A DNA stretch of 64,000 nucleotides from Actinomadura citrea. Its GTDB lineage: Bacteria; Actinomycetota; Actinomycetes; Streptosporangiales; Streptosporangiaceae. The notes below the pieces were generated by a model. It made no database searches. It was not told the DNA's origin and was given only the letters and a program-made list of their open reading frames with translations. This document shows, piece by piece, positions 50,091 through 58,056 of the stretch. The stretch is from assembly GCF_013409045.1 (NCBI RefSeq), contig NZ_JACCBT010000001.1, positions 496,001 to 560,000 of the forward strand. Reading direction: 5' to 3'. Made by a program: the position numbers and the translations under genes. Position 1 is the first letter of the stretch; each line of letters starts with the position of its first letter.

Positions 50091-50663
50091 ATGAACACCG
50101 AGTTCGAACTCGGCGGCATCAACCATCTGGCGCTGGTGTCGTCGGACATGAGACGCACGGTCGACTTCTACTCCGGCGTCCTCGGCATGCCCCTGATCAA
50201 GACCATCGACCTGCCGGGCGGCATGGGGCAGCACTTCTTCTTCGACTGCGGCGGCGGCGACTGCGTGGCGTTCTTCTGGTTCCCGGACGCGCCGGACGGC
50301 GTCCCCGGGGTCTCCGCTCCCAAGGGGCGGCCCGAGCAGGGCGAACTGCTCAGCGCCGTCGGATCGATGAACCACGTCGCGTTCCACGTCCCGACCGACA
50401 AGTTCGACGAGTACCGGCGGCGGCTCAAGGACAAGGGCGTCACCGTAAGCCCCGTCCTCAACCACGACGACAGCCCGCTGGGCGTCTCCGGCGAGGTGCA
50501 CGACGGCGTCTTCGTCCGGTCGTTCTACTTCCAGGACCCGGACGGGATCCTCCTCGAATTCGCCTGCTGGACGCGCACGTTCGAGGCGTCCGACGTCTCC
50601 CACGAACCGAAGACCGCCGCCGACCGGACCGCCGGGAAGGACAGGCATGCCGCGACTGCGTGA
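50091..50663 (+). CDS. VOC family protein (extradiol dioxygenase/glyoxalase fold)
   Basis: 190 residues. MNTEFELGGINHLALVSSDM then RRTVDFYSGVLGMPLIKTID open the fold; GSMNHVAFHVPTDKFDEYRR and SFYFQDPDGILLEFACWTRT carry the metal-ligand-type His and Glu of VOC proteins. ATG 50091 follows AAGGAGGTTCC. First gene of a three-gene operon with overlaps to the next. It could be an isomerase, lyase or dioxygenase-like step in degradation; the cluster suggests a catabolic rather than resistance role. Confidence 0.87.
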   Translation: MNTEFELGGINHLALVSSDMRRTVDFYSGVLGMPLIKTIDLPGGMGQHFFFDCGGGDCVAFFWFPDAPDGVPGVSAPKGRPEQGELLSAVGSMNHVAFHVPTDKFDEYRRRLKDKGVTVSPVLNHDDSPLGVSGEVHDGVFVRSFYFQDPDGILLEFACWTRTFEASDVSHEPKTAADRTAGKDRHAATA

Positions 50664-51288
50664 GGTCCCCCGCGCCGAAGTCACCGACGAGCAGATCCTC
50701 TTCTTCTACGACCACCTGTTCGCGCCCGACCGCGACCCGGCCGTCGACCACGGCACCGCGACCGGCTCGCCGGGCGACTGGTGGACGGTGTTCGCCCAGT
50801 CCCCGGACGTGTTCCGGCACGCCGTCCGAGGCTTCGCCCTGTACCGGGGCGCCGACCTCGACCCCGTCCTGCGCGAGCTCGGCCAGTGCCGGGCCGGGTG
50901 GGCGCGCGGCAGCCAGTTCGTCTTCTCCCAGCACTGCAAGCAGATGCGGGCCCTCGGCATGCCCGAAGAGAAGATCGAGTCCATCCCGCACTGGCAGACG
51001 GCCGACTGCTACGCGCCCCTCGAACGCGCCGTCCTCGCCTACACCGACTGCCTCGTCCTGGACGGCGGCCGCGTCCCCGACGCCGTCTTCGAGGTGCTGC
51101 GGAAGCACCTCCCCGACAAGGAGATCCTCCAGCTCACCTACATCACCTGCATGTACGACATGCACGCGACGATGTCCCGGGCCCTGCGGCTGGAGTTCGA
51201 CGACCGTCCCGAACCGATCGTCGAGGTCGCGGCGCCCGAGGGGTACGGCGATCGCGACATCTCCGCCGACCTCACCGGGGAGGGCTGA
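50647..51288 (+). CDS. Carboxymuconolactone decarboxylase/AhpD-like protein
   Basis: 213 residues. Overlaps the VOC gene by 17 bp. CMD/AhpD features: RELGQCRAGWARGSQFVFSQ with a Cys and His (SQHCKQM) about 45 residues downstream of the start of this helix, and LERAVLAYTDCLVLDGGRVP, then LTYITCMYDMHATMSRALRL. The HCK motif is the usual peroxidase or decarboxylase active-site region. Likely a catabolic enzyme in this operon; the exact reaction is unassigned. Stop TGA overlaps the next ATG (TGATG). Confidence 0.85.
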   Translation: MPRLREVPRAEVTDEQILFFYDHLFAPDRDPAVDHGTATGSPGDWWTVFAQSPDVFRHAVRGFALYRGADLDPVLRELGQCRAGWARGSQFVFSQHCKQMRALGMPEEKIESIPHWQTADCYAPLERAVLAYTDCLVLDGGRVPDAVFEVLRKHLPDKEILQLTYITCMYDMHATMSRALRLEFDDRPEPIVEVAAPEGYGDRDISADLTGEG

Positions 51289-52442
51289 TGCTGTTCCCCG
51301 TGCCCGATCGTGTCCGGGACGTCCGCGACGCCGTCCACGCCTTCATGACCGAACGCGTCGAACCGGCCGAGCCCGCCCTGAACGCGGGCGACCGCGAGAA
51401 ACTGCTGAAACTGCGCCAGGAGGCGAAGGACGAGGGACTCTGGGCACTCGGCCACCCCGCCGAACTGGGCGGCGGCGGCATGCCGTTCCTCGACTACGTC
51501 TACATCAACGAGGTGCAGGGACGCAGCGAGTGGGGGCAGCTCGCCCTCGGCACGTTCACCCTCCAGGACTCGCTCATGCTGCACAAGTACGCGAGCCCCC
51601 GGTGGCGCGACCGCTACCTCGCCCCGATGGTCGCCGGCGAGGTCTCCCCCAGCTTCGCGATGACCGAGCCCGCCTACGCCGGCTCCGACCCCACCCAGCT
51701 CCAGACGAAGGCCGTCCTGGACGGCGACCACTGGGTCATCAGCGGCCGGAAGTGGTTCACCACCGGCGCCGGCGAGGCCGCCTACACCACGGTCATGTGC
51801 CGGACGGAGCCCGAGGGCGCGTCCCCGCACCGCTCGTTCAGCATGATCATCGTCCCGACGGACACGCCCGGCTACGAGATCGTCCGGGAGACGCCCGTCC
51901 TCGGCCTGAACGGCGGCCACTACGAGGTCGCCTACAACGACGTCCGGGTCCCCGCGGACAACCTCCTCGGACCGCGCGGCCACGGCTTCGTCATCGCGCA
52001 GGAGCGCCTCGGGCCCGGCCGCATCTTCCACTGCATGCGCTGGCTGGGCCAGGCCCAGCGCGCCTTCGAGCTGATGTGCGCACGCCTGGGCTCCCGCGTC
52101 GCGTTCGGCGAGCCCCTCTCGGCGAAGCAGCTGATGCAGCAGCACGTCTTCGACTCCTACACCGAGATCCAGGCCGCCCGCATGCTCACCCTCCAGGCCG
52201 CCGAGCAGATCGACGCGGGCGACCAGGCCCGCATCGAGATCGGCGCCATCAAGGTCGTCGGCGCCCGCATGCTGCACAACGTCATCGACCGCGCCATCCA
52301 GACCCACGGCGCCGCCGGCCTCACCGACGACACCCCCCTCTCCCGCATGTACCGCCACGCCCGCGAGGCCCGCATCTACGACGGCCCGGACGAAGTCCAC
52401 ATCCAGAGCACCGCCAAACGCATCCTCAAACAATTCGGCTAG
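51288..52442 (+). CDS. Acyl-CoA dehydrogenase, ACAD10/11-like
   Basis: 384 residues. FAMTEPAYAGSDPTQLQTKA is the FAD/acyl-CoA-binding signature. The middle and C-terminal regions match ACAD11 closely: DGDHWVISGRKWFTTGAGEA, RSFSMIIVPTDTPGYEIVRE, GGHYEVAYNDVRVPADNLLG, ERLGPGRIFHCMRWLGQAQR and GSRVAFGEPLSAKQLMQQHV. The family member LvaC and animal ACAD10/11 act on 4-phosphoacyl-CoA formed by an APH-type kinase. ATG 51288 overlaps the CMD stop. Last gene of the operon; it ends at a hairpin. Confidence 0.92.
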   Translation: MLFPVPDRVRDVRDAVHAFMTERVEPAEPALNAGDREKLLKLRQEAKDEGLWALGHPAELGGGGMPFLDYVYINEVQGRSEWGQLALGTFTLQDSLMLHKYASPRWRDRYLAPMVAGEVSPSFAMTEPAYAGSDPTQLQTKAVLDGDHWVISGRKWFTTGAGEAAYTTVMCRTEPEGASPHRSFSMIIVPTDTPGYEIVRETPVLGLNGGHYEVAYNDVRVPADNLLGPRGHGFVIAQERLGPGRIFHCMRWLGQAQRAFELMCARLGSRVAFGEPLSAKQLMQQHVFDSYTEIQAARMLTLQAAEQIDAGDQARIEIGAIKVVGARMLHNVIDRAIQTHGAAGLTDDTPLSRMYRHAREARIYDGPDEVHIQSTAKRILKQFG

Positions 52443-52450
52443 GAAGAACC

Positions 52451-52496
52451 GGCCTCACCCGCCCACGTCCGGTCGCCCGATCGGGCGGGTCCAGGC
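52451..52496. terminator. Bidirectional hairpin between ACAD and DUF4132 genes
   Basis: GGCCT/AGGCC and ACCCGCCC (52457-52464)/GGGCGGGT (52483-52490) pair, with an inner CGCCCGATCGGGCG palindrome. It lies between convergent genes. Confidence 0.6.
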
Positions 52497-52507
52497 CGTC
52501 CCGGCGA

Positions 52508-55474
52508 TCAGGTGGCCGTCAGTTCGGCGAGGTCGGCGAGGACTTCGGAGGCGGTGATCGCGTCCAGTTCGGAGAACCGCAGGGGCCGGGGCCCGGCCCG
52601 CCGACCGAGGTCGGCGTCCTGGTCGAGCCGGACGCGGTCGATTCGCTGTTCGGGCCAGTGGCCGATGTCACCGACGACGATGCCCGGATCGACGCTGATG
52701 ACGAGGGCTCGGCCGCCGGGCAGTTCCCGGAGAACGCTGACCTGGATGCCGTTGTCCTCGGCGCTGCCCCGCCGCCATCCGCGCCTCTCCATGCCGACCA
52801 GCCTGCCGACCGGCACCGTGACGTCGTGGAAGCGTCCCAGTTCGGTGCCCGCGCGCTCCTCCTCGGTCAGCGCGTACGTGGGACGGCCCAGTTGCGGGAA
52901 GGGCTGGTTGATCTCGTAGGCGTCGAACACCTCGGCCCACGCCTCCAGGTCGCGGGACAGGTGGAGCGGGTGGGCCACCCCCACCCGGGCCGTCTCGGCC
53001 AGAGTCAGTTCGTCGTCGTGGAGGTCGGCGAACGACCTGTCCTCGGCGAGGCGGAACGCGCGGCCCTCCTCAGTGATCCACACCAGCCGCCGGGCGATGT
53101 GGCGCACCAGTGGATGATCGACGATGAGGGTCCGGAACTCCTGGACGCTCCACCGGTGCTGCACGATCATGGCTCGCTCGAAGCGCCGGAGCCGCTCGTC
53201 CGCCACGGTCCGGACGTCCTTCTTCAGGGCGGCGAACCGCTGGTGGGCGGCCGGGGCCAGCTCCTGGTGGTCGCGGACGCCCGGCTTGGGCAGGGCGGCG
53301 CGACGCTGACCGGTGTCGTCGACGACGTACGGCCGGAGCCGCTCGTCGAAGCCCGCGGTGAAGCCGCGCGGGCCGTAGTCGAGGAACATCTCGCCCCGCT
53401 CGTCCAGCCCGAAGTCGGGAACGAGCCGGTCGCCGAGCTGATCGGGGCTCAACCCGAGATCCTCGGCCAGGACGTCGATCCGCTCCTGCGCCTTCCCTCT
53501 GAGGCCCTTGTACCTGACCTTGGTGGCCGTGTCGTGGAGGTGCATCAGTGCCACGTCGCCGCCGATCGCGAGCAGGACGTCCAGGCCCTTGACCGCCTTG
53601 CTGTGGCCGCCGTCGCCCGGCCAGGCCTGGATCACCGGCGTGAACCTGCGCACCGTCTCGTCGTCGCCGAACAGCCCCAGGGCCGTCAGCACCCAGGAGC
53701 AGTCATCTGCGGCGTAACTCTGCTCGCGCAGGCCCGACAACTCGAACAGCCGCCAGGCCAGTGCGGCGAGGGAGGCGGGGGTGCAGATCTCCCTGACGAC
53801 GTCGATGCCCGCGTACGGCTTGTCCGGCTTGGAGATGGAGAGCATGGTGACGATGTGGTCGACCGCGTGGGCGGGAAGAGCCCGGCCGTTCTCCCGAAGG
53901 AGCACTTGGGGGAGGAGGTAGGGGTCCTGCCAGACCGGCCGCCGCGGCATCTCCGCCGGAAGGTCGTCCAAGGGGTCTGCGGCGAGCAGCGCCTTGGCGG
54001 CCTTCGCGGCCTTGGCGCCGTACTCACCGGCCACTTCGAGGATTCCTTCGTCGCCTTCGGCCCCGGCGATGCGCCGAAGAGCCGCCTCCGCCTTGAAACG
54101 CTGCGGGCCGGTCTTTCCCAGCGCGGCGGGAATGAGGGCACGGATCTCCGCCCGCCCCTCCGACTCCGGCTTCCTGGCGGTCAGCGGTTCGAGGCCCCTG
54201 ACGGCCACCCGCTTGAACTGGGGACGCTCCCGTGTCCACGGTGGCTCGACCAGCAGCCTCGGCAGGGACTCCGCCGCGGCCTCCGGCGCCCAGCGGGCGG
54301 CCGACTCGTCGATCGACTCGACGACTGCGCGGGCCGGCGCGGACAGCCGCGGCAGAACAGCGGCGACGAGGTCGGGGCCGGCCGCCACATGGTCGCGTAG
54401 CAGCCGGACGGCGTAGGAGGAGATCGGCGACGGCCCCGACGCGGCCGCCTCGCCGAGCAGCCGCAGCGCCCGCCGGGGAAAGTGGCGCGCCGTCTCGATC
54501 ACGGCCTTGTGCGCGTGCGGCCGGTCGAGGCGGTCCACCAGAAGCCGGAATGCCTCGTCCGTGGCCAGCACACCGAGTGCCCGCAGCAACTCGTAGGGGT
54601 CGCGGCCGGTCTCGGTCTCCTCCTCGGCGACGGTGGCCAGCGTCGGGGCCAGCGCGGGACCGACGCCCTCGACGGCCGTGGGGAGCACGCCCGGTCTGCC
54701 GTTGAGCCAGTACCACCCGCTCTCCCCGGTGAGCAGTGTGGCGAGATGGTCGGCCGACCCCATCGTGCGCAGCACCATCATCCAGGTATGCGGCTGCAAC
54801 CGGGGCAGGGAGGCGCAGAGTTCGTCGACCCACGCGGTCTGCGTCGGCACCAGGTACGCGGCGGCCAGGCGCCGCATGCCGTCACGGCGGCGCTCGCCCA
54901 GCGCGTCGACCGCCTGCCGGTACTCCGACTCGTCGGCGGCCGCGAGAAAGCCGCGAACCCGAGCCGCGACCAGTTCGAGGCAATCCAGACCGCGGTTGTA
55001 ACCGGGGTCCTGCTCGTCCAGACGGCGGAGCCTGAAATGGCGCCCGTCCTCCCGCTCCTCCCAGGCGTAGCCGTCGACGAAGACGCCGCTGAGTTCGACC
55101 GTGGCCGTGGCGGCGAACACCAGGCCGTGCTCGGCGATCCACGCGTCCGCGAAGGTGGCGAACGGCTCCTCGCCGTAGGCGTAGTCGTCCCTGAACGGCC
55201 ACTCCGCGGCGAGGCCGGCCGCGATCACGGCGGCGCCCTGAGGGTTCGCCTCGCCCCGCAGGTGCGCGCGGGCGGGCCCGACCAGGTCTCCGAGGCTCTG
55301 CGGGTCGTCGAGCAGGTGGTCGATCTCGTCGCGCGTCTCCTTCACCCACTGCTGGACGGCGTAGACGGCGCCGGTGTCGAGTTCGAGCGAAGGTCCGTGC
55401 GTCCCACCGCGACGTGGATGGAGTGCGGCACGCCAATCATCAGGAATGACGAGAAGATTCTCGTTCTGGGGCAT
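52508..55474 (-). CDS. Large DUF4132 protein
   Basis: 988 residues, one of the longest in the window. The C-terminal ~300 residues carry the DUF4132 pattern: LRPYVVDDTGQRRAALPKPG, FAALKKDVRTVADERLRRFE, AMIVQHRWSVQEFRTLIVDH and GRPTYALTEEERAGTELGRF. The N-terminal ~600 residues look like helical repeats (HEAT/Armadillo-like), e.g. LRALGVLATDEAFRLLVDRL. DUF4132 proteins are of unknown function, some with MolR-like sequence; a scaffolding role is plausible. Cytosolic; no signal. ATG 55474 has a weak ribosome site. Single gene. Confidence 0.82.
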   Translation of the reverse strand: MPQNENLLVIPDDWRAALHPRRGGTHGPSLELDTGAVYAVQQWVKETRDEIDHLLDDPQSLGDLVGPARAHLRGEANPQGAAVIAAGLAAEWPFRDDYAYGEEPFATFADAWIAEHGLVFAATATVELSGVFVDGYAWEEREDGRHFRLRRLDEQDPGYNRGLDCLELVAARVRGFLAAADESEYRQAVDALGERRRDGMRRLAAAYLVPTQTAWVDELCASLPRLQPHTWMMVLRTMGSADHLATLLTGESGWYWLNGRPGVLPTAVEGVGPALAPTLATVAEEETETGRDPYELLRALGVLATDEAFRLLVDRLDRPHAHKAVIETARHFPRRALRLLGEAAASGPSPISSYAVRLLRDHVAAGPDLVAAVLPRLSAPARAVVESIDESAARWAPEAAAESLPRLLVEPPWTRERPQFKRVAVRGLEPLTARKPESEGRAEIRALIPAALGKTGPQRFKAEAALRRIAGAEGDEGILEVAGEYGAKAAKAAKALLAADPLDDLPAEMPRRPVWQDPYLLPQVLLRENGRALPAHAVDHIVTMLSISKPDKPYAGIDVVREICTPASLAALAWRLFELSGLREQSYAADDCSWVLTALGLFGDDETVRRFTPVIQAWPGDGGHSKAVKGLDVLLAIGGDVALMHLHDTATKVRYKGLRGKAQERIDVLAEDLGLSPDQLGDRLVPDFGLDERGEMFLDYGPRGFTAGFDERLRPYVVDDTGQRRAALPKPGVRDHQELAPAAHQRFAALKKDVRTVADERLRRFERAMIVQHRWSVQEFRTLIVDHPLVRHIARRLVWITEEGRAFRLAEDRSFADLHDDELTLAETARVGVAHPLHLSRDLEAWAEVFDAYEINQPFPQLGRPTYALTEEERAGTELGRFHDVTVPVGRLVGMERRGWRRGSAEDNGIQVSVLRELPGGRALVISVDPGIVVGDIGHWPEQRIDRVRLDQDADLGRRAGPRPLRFSELDAITASEVLADLAELTAT

Positions 55475-55604
55475 GCGGGGCAGAATAGTGTCGTCGCCCG
55501 ACAGAATCAGGGAAGCGCGGAACGGAATTCGCGCACATGAACCCCATCACGCCGACCGCGACCTCGACGCGGGCGGATCGACCGCCCCCGCGCGCATCCG
55601 GCTC

Positions 55605-55811
55605 TCAGGGCTGGAGGAGGAAGAGTTTTCGGTCGACGCGGTCGAGGGCGCCGCCGCGGCCGAAGACCAGGCCGGTGGCGAAGTCGACGAGGCGTTTGGC
55701 GTCGCCGTCCGGAAGGTCCGTCAGGTCCATGAGCACGGGCACGCCCTTGCGGAAGAAGTGCCCGACGTACAGGACCTCGTTGTAGTTCTGGGGACGCAGC
55801 GACTTGACCAC
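55605..55811 (-). CDS. Minimal SepF-like cell-division protein
   Basis: 68 residues: VKSLRPQNYNEVLYVGHFFR then KGVPVLMDLTDLPDGDAKRL and VDFATGLVFGRGGALDRVDR, KLFLLQP. This is the SepF core domain (RP..Y.EA..I...FR.G.PV.M.L..M...DA.RLVDF..G..F...G...RV..K.FLL). SepF normally has an N-terminal membrane-anchoring helix and linker that are absent here, so it may be an FtsZ-binding or polymerising paralogue. GTG 55811 is the start. Separated from the upstream DUF4132 gene on the same strand. Confidence 0.8.
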   Translation of the reverse strand: MVKSLRPQNYNEVLYVGHFFRKGVPVLMDLTDLPDGDAKRLVDFATGLVFGRGGALDRVDRKLFLLQP

Positions 55812-55932
55812 GGCCCCAGTCTGCCCGGCGCCTCCGCAGGGTCAAGTGACCCACGCCACAGGCAAGAAATCTCTCCCGATTGTCGATCCGCCCGTCCGCC
55901 GAGCGACGCGTTCGTGACGAGAGGGGATCGAC

Positions 55933-56295
55933 ATGGGTAAGCACGCGAATGTTCAGCAGTACGTGGCGGACGTGCCGCAGGGGCTGCGGGACGTCCTGGA
56001 GAAGGCGCTCGCGGTGGTCGGCGAGGCGATGCCCGAGATCGAGCCCGCGCTGTGGCACGGCCAGCCGACCTGGAGCCTCGGGGACAAGCCGGGACAGAAG
56101 CCGGTCTGCTTCCTCAAGGCGTACTCCAAGCATGTGACGTTCGGCTTCTGGAAGGGCCAGTTGATCGAGGGCGGCTCCGTCCGCCTGGAGTCCATGTCCA
56201 GGCAGATGGCCGGTGTGAAGCTGCGCGACCTGGACGACGTCGACGCCGACCTGTTCACCGGATGGGTGGAGCAGGCACGCGCCCTGGAAAAGTAG
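55933..56295 (+). CDS. DUF1801 protein
   Basis: 120 residues: GKHANVQQYVADVPQGLRDV then LEKALAVVGEAMPEIEPALW, HGQPTWSLGDKPGQKPVCFL and HVTFGFWKGQLIEGGSVRLE match the DUF1801 fold (YdhG/YjdI-type: P...I.PA..Y.qP.w...k..cfl...k.hvtf.f). Function of the family is unknown. ATG 55933 follows GAGAGGGGATCGAC. The next gene starts 46 bp downstream behind a double palindrome. Confidence 0.82.
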   Translation: MGKHANVQQYVADVPQGLRDVLEKALAVVGEAMPEIEPALWHGQPTWSLGDKPGQKPVCFLKAYSKHVTFGFWKGQLIEGGSVRLESMSRQMAGVKLRDLDDVDADLFTGWVEQARALEK

Positions 56296-56326
56296 TCAAG
56301 GATGCTTGACGTCAAGACCACTTGAC
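56295..56326. promoter_or_regulatory. Tandem palindromic operator GTCAAG-N4-CTTGAC twice
   Basis: GTCAAG-GATG-CTTGAC (56295-56310) is followed with no gap by GTCAAG-ACCA-CTTGAC (56311-56326). Each is a perfect 6-bp inverted repeat with a 4-bp spacer. It overlaps the end of the DUF1801 gene and lies 15 bp before the HTH gene start. It fits a site for two dimers of a regulator, probably the product of that gene. Confidence 0.78.
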
Positions 56327-56341
56327 GAACACACTCGCATC

Positions 56342-56719
56342 ATGGTCACTCCAGATGGGATCGAGCGAGACGTCACGCTGACGACTGCGGCGGCCCGGTA
56401 CGACGAGTTGTGGGTCCGGGACGCCGTAGGGGAACCGCCGCTCCGGCGCGAGGAGGTCCTCGAACTCCTCGCGCTGGGGGAGGTGATCGCGAGGAAGGCG
56501 GTCTACGGACGGCAACTCGCCGTCCGCTCGGCCCGCCGCGCGGGCGCCTCCTGGGCCCAGATCGGGGGCGCGATGGGCGTCAGCAAGCAGGCCGCCTGGG
56601 AAGCGCACGGCAAGTGGATAGACGACCAGGCCGAACAGAACCGTCGCAGCGACTACCAGGGCCTGGACGAGAACCAGGCCGCGGCCGCCCGCCACCTGGC
56701 AGGCGACGTGGACGAGTAA
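56342..56719 (+). CDS. HTH-containing regulator-like protein
   Basis: 125 residues. A helix-turn-helix of the form SARRAGASWAQIGGAMGVSK then QAAWEAHGKWIDDQAEQNRR is clear; the N-terminal part (ERDVTLTTAAARYDELWVRD) is of unknown fold. No family name was recognised. ATG 56342 is taken; a TTG at 56306 is in the palindrome region. It probably binds the GTCAAG-N4-CTTGAC sites just upstream and controls its own expression. Downstream of DUF1801 in the same direction. Confidence 0.72.
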   Translation: MVTPDGIERDVTLTTAAARYDELWVRDAVGEPPLRREEVLELLALGEVIARKAVYGRQLAVRSARRAGASWAQIGGAMGVSKQAAWEAHGKWIDDQAEQNRRSDYQGLDENQAAAARHLAGDVDE

Positions 56720-56827
56720 GCCCCGTGAGGAGGGGCGCACCCTCCACGGTGATGTTTCCACCCCGGTGACCGGGCCCGCGACACCCATGCGCCGGCCGGA
56801 GGAGAGCGCTGCAATAAGCACAAAAAA

Positions 56828-56852
56828 GTTTCTCTCGGTTAGCGCTGGGAAA
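56828..56852 (+). promoter_or_regulatory. Possible sigma-B-type promoter
   Basis: GTTT (56828-56831), 15-bp spacer, GGGAAA (56847-56852) resembles the GTTT-N14-16-GGGTAT promoters of stress sigma factors in actinomycetes. It is 33 bp before the ATG at 56885 of the anti-sigma-like kinase. Only partly conserved in the -10 element. Confidence 0.4.
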
Positions 56853-56884
56853 TCTGTGTGCTAGAGGGAACGGAGGCGATTGGC

Positions 56885-57298
56885 ATGGAGGTCGTTCTTG
56901 AAATGACCCTGCCGAGGAACGCAGAGAGCGCTCCGCTGGTGCGGCACACGCTCGACGCCTCTCTCCGCGGGCTCGGAGTGGGTTCCGAGATCCGTGCCGA
57001 TATCGCGCTCGCCCTGGGCGAGGCGTGCGCGAACGTCATTCAGCATGCCGCGGCCGGAATGGAGTACGAGGTCCGGGCGCGGATGGACGGCGCGCGGTGC
57101 GTCGTGGACGTCATCGACGGGGGCACGGTGGACGGGGCGGACGGGGCCGCGGCGTGGGAGCGCGTGGAGGCGCCGCCGCTGGCCGAGCACGGGCGGGGGC
57201 TTCGGTTGATGCGGGCTTTCACGGAGGGGGTTCAGATCGCCGGGCGCGCTCACCGGAACGGGTCGATCGTGCACTTCGAGAAGTCGCTGGCGAGCTGA
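56885..57298 (+). CDS. Anti-sigma-factor-like serine kinase (RsbW/HATPase_c_2)
   Basis: 137 residues. MEVVLEMTLPRNAESAPLVR then IRADIALALGEACANVIQHA (N-box, EA..N...H), CVVDVIDGG (D-box) and EHGRGLRLMRAFTEGVQI (G-box). These are the RsbW/SpoIIAB HATPase motifs. It likely binds a stress sigma factor and phosphorylates an anti-anti-sigma protein; neither partner is in the window. GGAGG nine bases before ATG 56885. It precedes a strong terminator and lies close to two SpoIIE-type phosphatases that could dephosphorylate such a partner. Confidence 0.88.
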   Translation: MEVVLEMTLPRNAESAPLVRHTLDASLRGLGVGSEIRADIALALGEACANVIQHAAAGMEYEVRARMDGARCVVDVIDGGTVDGADGAAAWERVEAPPLAEHGRGLRLMRAFTEGVQIAGRAHRNGSIVHFEKSLAS

Positions 57299-57308
57299 CG
57301 GCATGGAA

Positions 57309-57338
57309 CGGCCCGGCGGGCGGGTGCCCGCCGGGCCG
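57309..57338 (+). terminator. Terminator after anti-sigma-like gene
   Basis: CGGCCCGGCGGGC (57309-57321) pairs with GCCCGCCGGGCCG (57326-57338) around GGGT. Starts 11 bp after the stop. Confidence 0.85.
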
Positions 57339-57354
57339 CGGCTCTCGGGAGCGG

Positions 57355-58011
57355 TCAGCCGGTGACCGGCAGGTCGTGCTCGACCGGGGTCGGCGCGGGC
57401 GCCTCGGCGGGGCCGTGCGCGGGGCCGGCGGCCTTGCCGCAGGTGGCGGACGCGACCCGGATGGCGCCCTTCTTGCCGGGCAGGGCCAGCTCCATGGCGG
57501 TGACGGCGAGGCGGCCGTCGGCCATGCGCTGCTGCTTGTTGAGGACCAGGGCCGTCCGGCCGAGGCCGTCCACGTCGACGGGGACGGTGGTGTTCGGCGG
57601 CGGGGTGGAGTCCAGACGCTTACCGGCGAGCGTGGCGCGGGCGAGGTGGGCGCCGCCCTTCCCGGCTGTGCACTTGGCGGTGACCGCGTCGGCCAGCAGT
57701 TTGGCGGACGGGACGGACAGGTGCGTGACGGCCGAGCGGGCGCGGGCGGCGGAGGCGTCGACGTCCAGCGCGGACGCCTTGACCAGCTTGGTGCGGTCCT
57801 CGCGGAGCAGGCTCTTGCTGACCCGGCCGGTGCTGGAGGAGACGGCGGGCACCGGCGGGACGGCGAGCGGCCCGGTCACGGTCAGACCGTACGCCGAGCC
57901 CTCGCTCCCGGGGGCGGCGGCGAGCGCCGGCGCCGGGGCGGCGGCCGCGGCGAGGCCGGTGGCCAGCAGCCCGGCCGTGGCGAAACGTCTGGCGGCATGG
58001 ATGTGACGCAT
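57355..58011 (-). CDS. Secreted choice-of-anchor P-like protein ending in LPVTG
   Basis: 218 residues. Signal peptide MRHIHAARRFATAGLLATGL with small residues through ALAAA near residue 32. The mature domain (AYGLTVTGPLAVPPVPAVSS; AHLARATLAGKRLDSTPPPN; KQQRMADGRLAVTAMELALP) fits the choice-of-anchor P family. It ends in EHDLPVTG, a sortase-like LPXTG, but the protein stops there with no hydrophobic anchor. So wall sorting is doubtful; release or another anchor is possible. ATG 58011 follows GGAGTACGTTC. Confidence 0.82.
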   Translation of the reverse strand: MRHIHAARRFATAGLLATGLAAAAAPAPALAAAPGSEGSAYGLTVTGPLAVPPVPAVSSSTGRVSKSLLREDRTKLVKASALDVDASAARARSAVTHLSVPSAKLLADAVTAKCTAGKGGAHLARATLAGKRLDSTPPPNTTVPVDVDGLGRTALVLNKQQRMADGRLAVTAMELALPGKKGAIRVASATCGKAAGPAHGPAEAPAPTPVEHDLPVTG

Positions 58012-58056
58012 GAACGTACTCCGATTCTGGTGTGAGCTGGGAGTGGTGCCGGCCGG

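Noticed and set aside
50660-54400. 1246-codon open frame crossing several genes
   Set aside because: Runs across the CMD and ACAD genes and the opposite strand of DUF4132; low-complexity Ser/Thr/Arg and Gly/Arg translation, no motifs.
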